Assembly: GCA_029641185.1 (NCBI GenBank)
Contig: JAPWGK010000004.1
Span: forward strand, 1,178,001 to 1,242,000
DNA: 64,000 nt
Direction: 5' to 3'
Origin: Pseudofabraea citricarpa
Taxonomy: Eukaryota; Ascomycota; Leotiomycetes; Helotiales; Dermateaceae
Position numbers and translations under genes: made by a program
Part shown: piece after piece, positions 57,321-64,000 of the stretch
Layout of the letters: every line of letters begins with the position of its first letter
Numbering within the stretch: position 1 is the stretch's first letter
Notes under the pieces: model-generated
The model's input: only the letters and a program-made list of their open reading frames with translations
Told to the model about the DNA's origin: nothing
The model's database searches: none

Positions 57321-59406
57321 CGTGAGAGGAGAGTTTCGTAAACAAAGGAATTTGGTTTCTTATCGCCCAGAGCCGGATAATCCCCAGAAAACTTGGCGTG
57401 CAAGGAACAGAGAAGAAGCAGTAGCAACGCAATTGAGCACGAACAAAAAAAGAATTGAGAGGAGAGGAGTGTATGCAGGAACTACGAAAGGAGATCTTGG
57501 AAGCACAGCGTCTCTTAAGGGATTTGAGGGACTTCGAGGGAGAGTTGATCGCGAAGTCGTGCCGTTTGCCTTGATAACGGGAAACCCGGATCGGGCAGGG
57601 GTAGCTTATAGCGACGTCATGGGCGTAACTTGAAGCTATCCCCTGTTGAGCAAAAATCTACCGCGCATCATGTATGATCTTGTTCGATGAGGCTGACTGT
57701 GCATCTTGCATACGCACCATAATCGAGACAAATAGCCAACGTCTTCTCTCTTTGCTCCTGTGGACAAGAATTGAGTGCATGAACCTTTAAATAAAGTTCT
57801 CATCTACGAGAGAGATGGGCATAGGTAACAAAGTTGTCTGCTGCGTGCTCTTGAGTCTCGTAGTCTGAATCATCCAAATGCTGCGTATGAAAGCTTATTT
57901 GTTCGAGGGTTCAGAGCCCATGGACTTGAGATCCTAAGCTATATTACAGATCATTTCTTACGCCTTTTTCATCATAAGTACGATAGCTTAAAAAGCTAAA
58001 TGCATATGCTGTCTTCCTTCAAAGCATACGCTAAAACAGAAAGGGTTCAAAGCCATCAAAAGAGCAGTCCTCTTATTGCCTTAGCATCATCGTCTGAACA
58101 TCCCAATCCAGTGGCATCGAACACTCAGGTACGGTATTGGTTGTGTGATAGCCCGGATTGCTTGTATCATTCCATGGATTATCCGAGGCCGAAAGTGCCG
58201 GTACCCACCCCCTCCTGCTGGTATCTTCTCAAGAACAAGCACGAATCACTGTCGGTACATTTGAGATCATAACACGGTACTTGATCGGATAAATGTCTAA
58301 ATAAAGAAGGACCCTGTGCCAGAGAGTTCATCAATTTTCAGCCTTATCATACTTCGATTTGATTGGGCCGTCAACCTCTTCAATGAGAATCGAATGTACC
58401 GGAACGGTCTTTCATATTATATCGAGAGTGTTCGCAGACGTTTGAGATAACATGTTGTTTCTTCCACGAGATCGTGAAAGGCAGCCTGAATTTGTTTCTC
58501 TGTTCTTCCCACTATATCCTGCTTCGAGTCGTATAAAAGAAAAAAGGTTGAATCATCGAGATTGCATATTCGATGAAACCAATCGCCAGATTTACAGTCG
58601 CTCAAGCTAATCTCGAATTCTAGTCTCTCGAAGATTGGCGAGGTCTGAAGGAGACTTGTTCAAACTGATACTCTTCATCGTTTCAAAAATCACAATAGAC
58701 TTTTTATATCTCGTATCTTCAGCGCCGATATCAGGCAGTGCCTGTGTTTGCAAAGAAGTCAAAATATGATACTTTCATTGCTCGTGCCATACAAAAACGG
58801 AATTAGACCTGTTGGTAGTGGCCTGTCCTTCTCGATTCCCAGTCTGGATGGTTATGGTAATATTGTTCAGTTTGTTTGAATATGTAGATTGTTCTATTCC
58901 GTTGCTATCTCTCTTCCGTCTAGTATGCTAACTTTCCTGATCTCGACCCAATAGTCGAGACTCACCACCACCACGTGCTTGGATACAATCTACGAGTTAC
59001 AAAAGATTCTGTGAATCTCAAAGTGATTGAAAGACAGTCCTAGTTGACAACTGCCTTGTGGTTTTGCCTGTTCTTGGTGTTCCTTTACTTGTTGGCTTGA
59101 AATAAGATATCGGTTACAATCCAACAGGGAGAGAATACCAAACAACATGTTTTTTCCATACAAAAATCCATCCCATTCTTTAAAGCTTTTGTTGATCAGT
59201 TTTCTGCAAGATGGGTGTCTACCCTACCGATGCTCCGTGATCCCCACAAATAACGCCGCATAAACCAATACCTTCTGGTATATTCAGCAGACTGCCTGCG
59301 ATGTAATACTTGACGAATACAAGCCACTGAAATTAATTTCATCATGTCCAGGTTATTGGCCCCATGATAATATCAGTCATCGGAGCTTCTCTAAATCTCA
59401 TTAGAA
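57321..59406. other. Intergenic region
   Basis: 2.1 kb containing the phosphate-carrier promoter and the 2EXR 3' flank. A long plus-strand frame (56998-57633) is mostly antisense to the carrier and is not called. Confidence 0.5.
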
Positions 59407-60129
59407 TCAAATGCGAACGACTCCAGAAGATTGGATTACTGACTCATCGGAACTCCCTGGTTCGGCAGCACCAGCTTCAACGACAGCTATCTCCTCTCCC
59501 GTGCCGTGCGCAACGATTCTTACTCGAGGACACTCCCACCCAGCATACTGAATTCTGCCTTCTTCGAATTCATTGCGCAAAACCTCGAACCATTGATTCC
59601 CAGGTCGGTCCCAACTGTGCACCACGCCAGGCCCAGTAACAAGATGGCCAGATTGGTCCCAGCTGTAGATGACTCCATGACCAGAAATAAGCTCCAGCTC
59701 CTTGAGATTTGACATTTTCCGTATGGAATCCATATTGAAGTGGCCAAAGTACGCGTGGTCCCTCACTTCCATGGACATGTACTGGATCTCCTGGAGATCT
59801 GACCTCGCGATATATGTGAGCACACCTTCGGGTACCTTGACAACATCCCGGTCGAAGGCCATGTAGATCTGGTTTGGCGAAAAGCCTGTCTTGAAATGGG
59901 GTGTGTAGACCTTGAGGGCTTCGTATCGCGCTTCGCGATTGATATGCAGCAGTGGAGGGACTGGGCCTTTGGAACTGAATGCCTCTGCGAAGCGTCTCGA
60001 GCCTGGATTGATTCCTCTCTTGCAACTGAGCTCGACTGTACGCGGGGTCTGGAGCAGATGCCTCCAGATCTTCAGTCGAATCTCGCTTGGTAGCTCAGGA
60101 AACAGATGGAAAGTTGGTGCGGTAGCCAT
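59407..60129 (-). CDS. 2EXR domain-containing protein
   Basis: A single frame of 240 codons. It opens FHLFPELPSEIRLKIWRHLL, the first 2EXR motif, followed by RTVELSCKRG, PPLLHINREARYEALKVYTP (second motif) and KTGFSPNQIYMAFDRDVV. This layout is the fungal 2EXR family, once described as F-box-like, which is expanded in filamentous ascomycetes. No biochemical role is established. The start at MATAPTFHLFPELP is natural, just upstream of the domain. The C-terminal third is less conserved, with a repeated short motif SWDQSGHLVTGPGVVHSWDR. Composition resembles the housekeeping genes and there is no intron. A CTCGGG/A microsatellite lies about 120 bases upstream. Confidence 0.8.
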   Translation of the reverse strand: MATAPTFHLFPELPSEIRLKIWRHLLQTPRTVELSCKRGINPGSRRFAEAFSSKGPVPPLLHINREARYEALKVYTPHFKTGFSPNQIYMAFDRDVVKVPEGVLTYIARSDLQEIQYMSMEVRDHAYFGHFNMDSIRKMSNLKELELISGHGVIYSWDQSGHLVTGPGVVHSWDRPGNQWFEVLRNEFEEGRIQYAGWECPRVRIVAHGTGEEIAVVEAGAAEPGSSDESVIQSSGVVRI

Positions 60130-63100
60130 GGCGAGAGAGAAGCGTATGACAGGCGGGCACGAAATCCTAAAAAAGAGAGATGTGCGCGACGATACTCGAG
60201 AACAACAGAAAACAGACGTTGGAGTTTATTGTTTACAGAGGGGCTGTAGGGACTCGGGCTCGGGCTCGGACTCGGGCTGATGCCTACAGTAAGAACTAAT
60301 CGGCATCTTGCCTAGCGCCGTTTCTTATCCTCTAACCCCCCACAAAAGGTAAAGGGGCTCGTCTACATACGCCAAACTAAAAGCGGCAGGTCACCGCGTC
60401 TCTGTATCAGTCCACTTCAACACTGCGATATTCTCTTGTAGTGCTACGAAAATATTCACATCAGGGATCGGTAATAATTTCGGAAGAGAGCTTGGAAATA
60501 TGCCTAGCTCTTCTGGTGGTAATGCTGGCACCGACACCATTCTATAGAGATCTCAAAGCTGTCTTGGGCTATTGTAGACAAGCTGAAGGATCAAATAGAG
60601 TAAGAACACTCCAATGTAACTGAATGAGCTAACACAAAATAGCTACAAAGAGCATGTCCCCGAAACAAGGATTGATATGTGCCGTATAATGAAAAAATAA
60701 GTCTCGAGAAAATGAACCACTTACTAATTAGTTAATATGAAAGTCCGTTGACAGGCTCGCTGTGTTTCTAAAAGGCGACTTGTTCTTCCTGCATACAGGC
60801 GTGTCGACCAGATATCTTCTGCATCTCAGAGCCAAGAATAAATTGAGGTCGCCAGGAGACAGTTCCTGATATAGTTGAATACTCTCGACTTGGAAGGTGC
60901 GTTGAGGTTCGTAGACCACCGAGCAGAATTACGATGCTCCCTGTACATGAAGTCAGTCAGTTTTGGTGTGAGACTACCTAGAAATTATCTCTCTTTCATC
61001 ATTCAAAAAGCTCAAGGTCACTTGTTCTACGTCAAAATATTTTATTGTTCAACGAGACAAAACCATGATATCAATGATATACGAGGAAGACATTACCCGG
61101 CCAGCACTCAAGCCGCGCCTCAGGAAGTGCCATAATCAGTCTTGACAAGGCCCCAGTCTCATGAGCCTTCTTGTTCAACCCGCTCTACATTATGGAGATT
61201 CTAGACGTTATGACAGCGGAAAATTCCATGGCAACAAAATACTTCTTCTGTTGAAGAGTTATACTGTAGTTGGAGAAAATACGCTGAAGTGGGTAGTTAC
61301 CAGTTCCTCCCGTGTCGCCTAGCTTGTTGTGAACATCGCTGTTTTGAGACATATTGATAGTCCGTGTCATAGTGTTAGTCGCTGATCTAGCCGATTGAAA
61401 ACGTGCTTGTTGCCGAAGTTGGCAACAATTTTGTTGTTTTTTACATAGGTACCTAGGTATACAGGCATCGGATAATTTCTTTGGCTGGTGTGAGTCTGTT
61501 CCGTACGCCGGATATTTTATGAAGGATTGGCAGGCACGCGGCTAGCAATGGCTGATCGGCCTAGGTCTTGACTTGATAATCTCCTTAAACTCCACGCAAT
61601 TAATGTTCATCTGTCGTTTTAAATGTGCAAAACGTACTTTTAAGAGATTCTTTTGGCAGTCCCTCCCGGCTAGCCAAAACCGAGAACCTAGTGGATGGCG
61701 AAATAAGGATTAATAATCGAGAGCCAAGAACCAAATATAGAAGGCCAAGAGTGCTTCGATATGCACTCGAGCACCAAAGAAGACGAAGTTTTACCATGCC
61801 AATACCTGATAAAATAGTGGCATTAATATCAAGATGTCCAAGTGCGTTTTTATTTGCCCATCCGTAAGGATTCTTGTCCTGGTATGTTTGTACCATGACA
61901 ACAAGAGCATTATTAGTGCTATTATCATCAAAATAAAGCGACCCCTACTACTCGTTTGACAACAAGAATTTAAGTCGCATAATCTCTTGTGTCAAGGTAG
62001 CACCTACTAGTATATAGCACAGACCGGGCCAGAAAATTCCACATCAGACACTTAGGTGTCTTGTGAAAAGAGACTTCGTTCGATCCCAAAGAAGTGACGC
62101 TAAAAACAATTCTCCTTCCGTCCCGTCGAACCAGTCTGTGAACCAGCACATATACCCCACCAGTTCATAAGATACGACATGCAACAAAACGTAGATCAAT
62201 TTTTCGACCAACTCAAATACAATTGTGGGATCAGATCTTTTTAATTTTAAAATCGGGCGCCCCAGCTTCTTGTTTATCAGGTGGAGTCTGTGAGGCACGG
62301 TGGAAACACTGTGGAGGTTGAGGTAACCTAAACGAAGTTAGTCAAGCGATCCGAGATAGCCCCTTTGGAAACAGAAAATCTCCGAAGACGCAGTGACAAC
62401 TCTAATTGAAACTTTTGAAGCTTCCTATTTCGTTGTTAGGTTGTGCAATTCAGCTCGTCACCGCTACGTGTTCCGGAGGTTGTCTTGATTCGGTACCAAC
62501 CTGTCTGGTTCCACCCTGTGCTCTTCCTGAAATTGAAATGGCAGATAAATAAAATCAACAAACCAACCATAGAGAGAACTGAAAACCTAGAAATCATAGT
62601 ATTTCAAGGTTTCTCTGCAGCTTTTTTTTTTTTTTCGTTGTTCCAGTAACAAGCCCAAACCTTGAAATAAACTTCGAAGGATTCGTTCTATTTATGAAAA
62701 TCGCATTTTTGATAATGTGCTCGCTTAATGTGTGTACAAATGCCACATGCAAACAATGGCCAAAGTTGACGAAGTAATAACTACTGGAGGCGCGAGTAAT
62801 CTAAATCAAGTAGATGCTCTAAGTTCTATCAAAAAGATTGTTGGGTGATTTGAATTGAATACATAAGGCCTCTTTGGTTCGTACATCTTTGACAAATATC
62901 ACATTGGATGAATCACAGCTATAGAAAACTCGGTGGCTATCCCTGTAATTTTCTCATTCACGGCTGAACTACAGAGTACTGGCAAGACATGCGGCTGATG
63001 GTATAAAGTTTAGTCTCTTTACCAGCAAAAGGGCATCTACTCACCCATGTTAGCATACATCACGTGAAAGAAAAACTATTACTGAGATTCGCGCTGATGG

Positions 63101-63495
63101 CTTCCACAATCTAATTTTGAAGTCTAATGAACCCGGTAAAAATATATTTGCTATCTTACAGAGGGCACTTTTGTCCCTTGGTATTTAAGTATTGAGGCAT
63201 CACGGGACTTTCGAGCGGAAGTGAGCGGGACGCCAGATTCTCGTTAGACTTCTTGGCTGCTCCTGAAGCGTATCTACTCCACATCTCGGCACCGGCTGTC
63301 GGGCGGAGTATGTGAACTCTTGCCTACGCCAACAATGATTGGAATATCTGGAGGCGTTGTAAGGTTGGAGGGCGTGGTATTCATCCTTATTGATTTTGGC
63401 ATCTCGTGATTGTGGCTCTTTTACGGTTCTCTCTCAATTCGTCATTCATTGCTTCTGCTTGTTTTGGACCTGCAAACCCGATCCATTCGTCTGTC
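60130..63495. other. Gene-poor, AT-rich region
   Basis: 3.4 kb with no supported gene. Short frames on both strands lack family resemblance. Low-complexity elements are a (CTCGG[GA])n run at 60252-60278 and a T14 tract at 62622-62635. One GATACGACATGCAACAAAAC segment near 62172 resembles the repeat key motif of 25.7-26.8 kb but lacks its surroundings. Confidence 0.5.
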
Positions 63496-64000
63496 ATGCT
63501 TATTCAAGATCAGCCAAAGGACGTGCCGGATGTATTGATGGAGGACATAGATAAGATCATTGAAACAGCCTCTATCGACGAGAAACTCTCATTATTATCA
63601 GGTACGCCAACTACTCTCTCTTAGCTAGCAACAACTTATATTTACAAAATCTTCCAGGGAAGGATTTTTGGCACACAGCTCCAATCCCAAGGTTCAATGT
63701 GCGTTCAATCAGATGTTCTGATGGTCCCAATGGAGTAAGAGGGTCAAGGTTCTTCAACAGTGTTCCTGCTGTCTGTCTTCCATGCGGTACTGGATTAGGA
63801 GCCACGTGGAACAAAGAGCTGCTTTATACAGCAGGCGTACTTCTCTCCGATGAATGCACTGCAAAAGGAGCTCACGTGTGGCTCGGTCCAACCGTGAATA
63901 TCCAACGTTCTCCGCTCAATGGTCGCGGGTTTGAAGGATATTCAGAGGATCCGCATCTTAGTGGGATGCTTGCTGCGAGCATCATCAATGGAGTGCAGTC
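63496..64000 (+). CDS. GH3 beta-glucosidase, N-terminal part (cut by window edge)
   Basis: Exon 1 is 63496-63601 and exon 2 starts at 63658 and runs off the window. The join gives [17 protein letters not shown] in frame. Typical GH3 N-terminal sequence follows: [53 protein letters not shown] and [14 protein letters not shown]. No signal peptide precedes the domain, so an intracellular enzyme is likely, as in BglA/Bgl1-like cytosolic members. These hydrolyse cellobiose or other beta-glucosides. The nucleophile Asp (SDW motif) lies outside the window. The start at 63496 places about 30 residues before the LTLEEK-like segment ([12 protein letters not shown]). Confidence 0.9.

Noticed and set aside
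56998..57633. 211-codon plus-strand frame
   Set aside because: About half lies antisense to the phosphate-carrier exons and the rest is low in complexity.

Overview
The window is nuclear DNA of a filamentous ascomycete (Pezizomycotina). Almost every gene has short introns of about 45-60 bases with GTAAGT/GTATGT-like donors and CAG/TAG acceptors. The families are typically fungal: Zn2Cys6 regulator, PTH11-type membrane protein, 2EXR protein, fungal PEX26, fungal P450. A Leotiomycete is a reasonable guess but is not proven by anything seen here. Exon coordinates were derived by hand from frame continuity and splice sites; all multi-exon totals are divisible by three.

Layout. 1-15 kb is a dense core block: 5' part of a P450 (-), prolyl 4-hydroxylase-like oxygenase (-), an agmatinase-like enzyme with a signal peptide and a C-terminal KDEL (-), CDC42 (-), VMA22 (+), a PARN/CAF1-type DEDD nuclease (-), PEX26 (+) and an MFS transporter (+). 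15-28 kb is accessory: a GNAT-like protein (-), a six-exon PTH11-like protein (-), a secreted GH43 enzyme (+), then 5.4 kb without an intact gene. That stretch holds a decayed glycine-rich repeat reading on the minus strand (about 22.8-25.0 kb) and a separate family of about 180-200 bp degenerate repeats (about 25.7-26.8 kb).

28-44 kb is gene-rich again: short-chain dehydrogenase (+), secreted nitrilase-like hydrolase (+), Zn2Cys6 factor (-), a ThiD-TenA fusion whose ThiD half looks degenerate (+), CorA/MNR2-type Mg transporter (+), NAD-dependent epimerase-like protein (-), and a close homologue of the 2-oxoglutarate-dependent ethylene-forming enzyme (-). 44-49.5 kb is gene-poor. 49.5-60 kb holds an intronless kinesin-14 (-), a VPS66/LOA1-like acyltransferase (+), the mitochondrial phosphate carrier (-) and a 2EXR protein (-). 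60-63.5 kb is gene-poor, and the window ends inside a GH3 beta-glucosidase (+).

Most genes are unrelated housekeeping or accessory genes, and no biosynthetic cluster is obvious. The items most worth following are the ethylene-forming-enzyme homologue, the KDEL-tagged agmatinase-like protein, the ThiD-degenerate TenA fusion, and the two repeat families in the 22.8-26.8 kb stretch.
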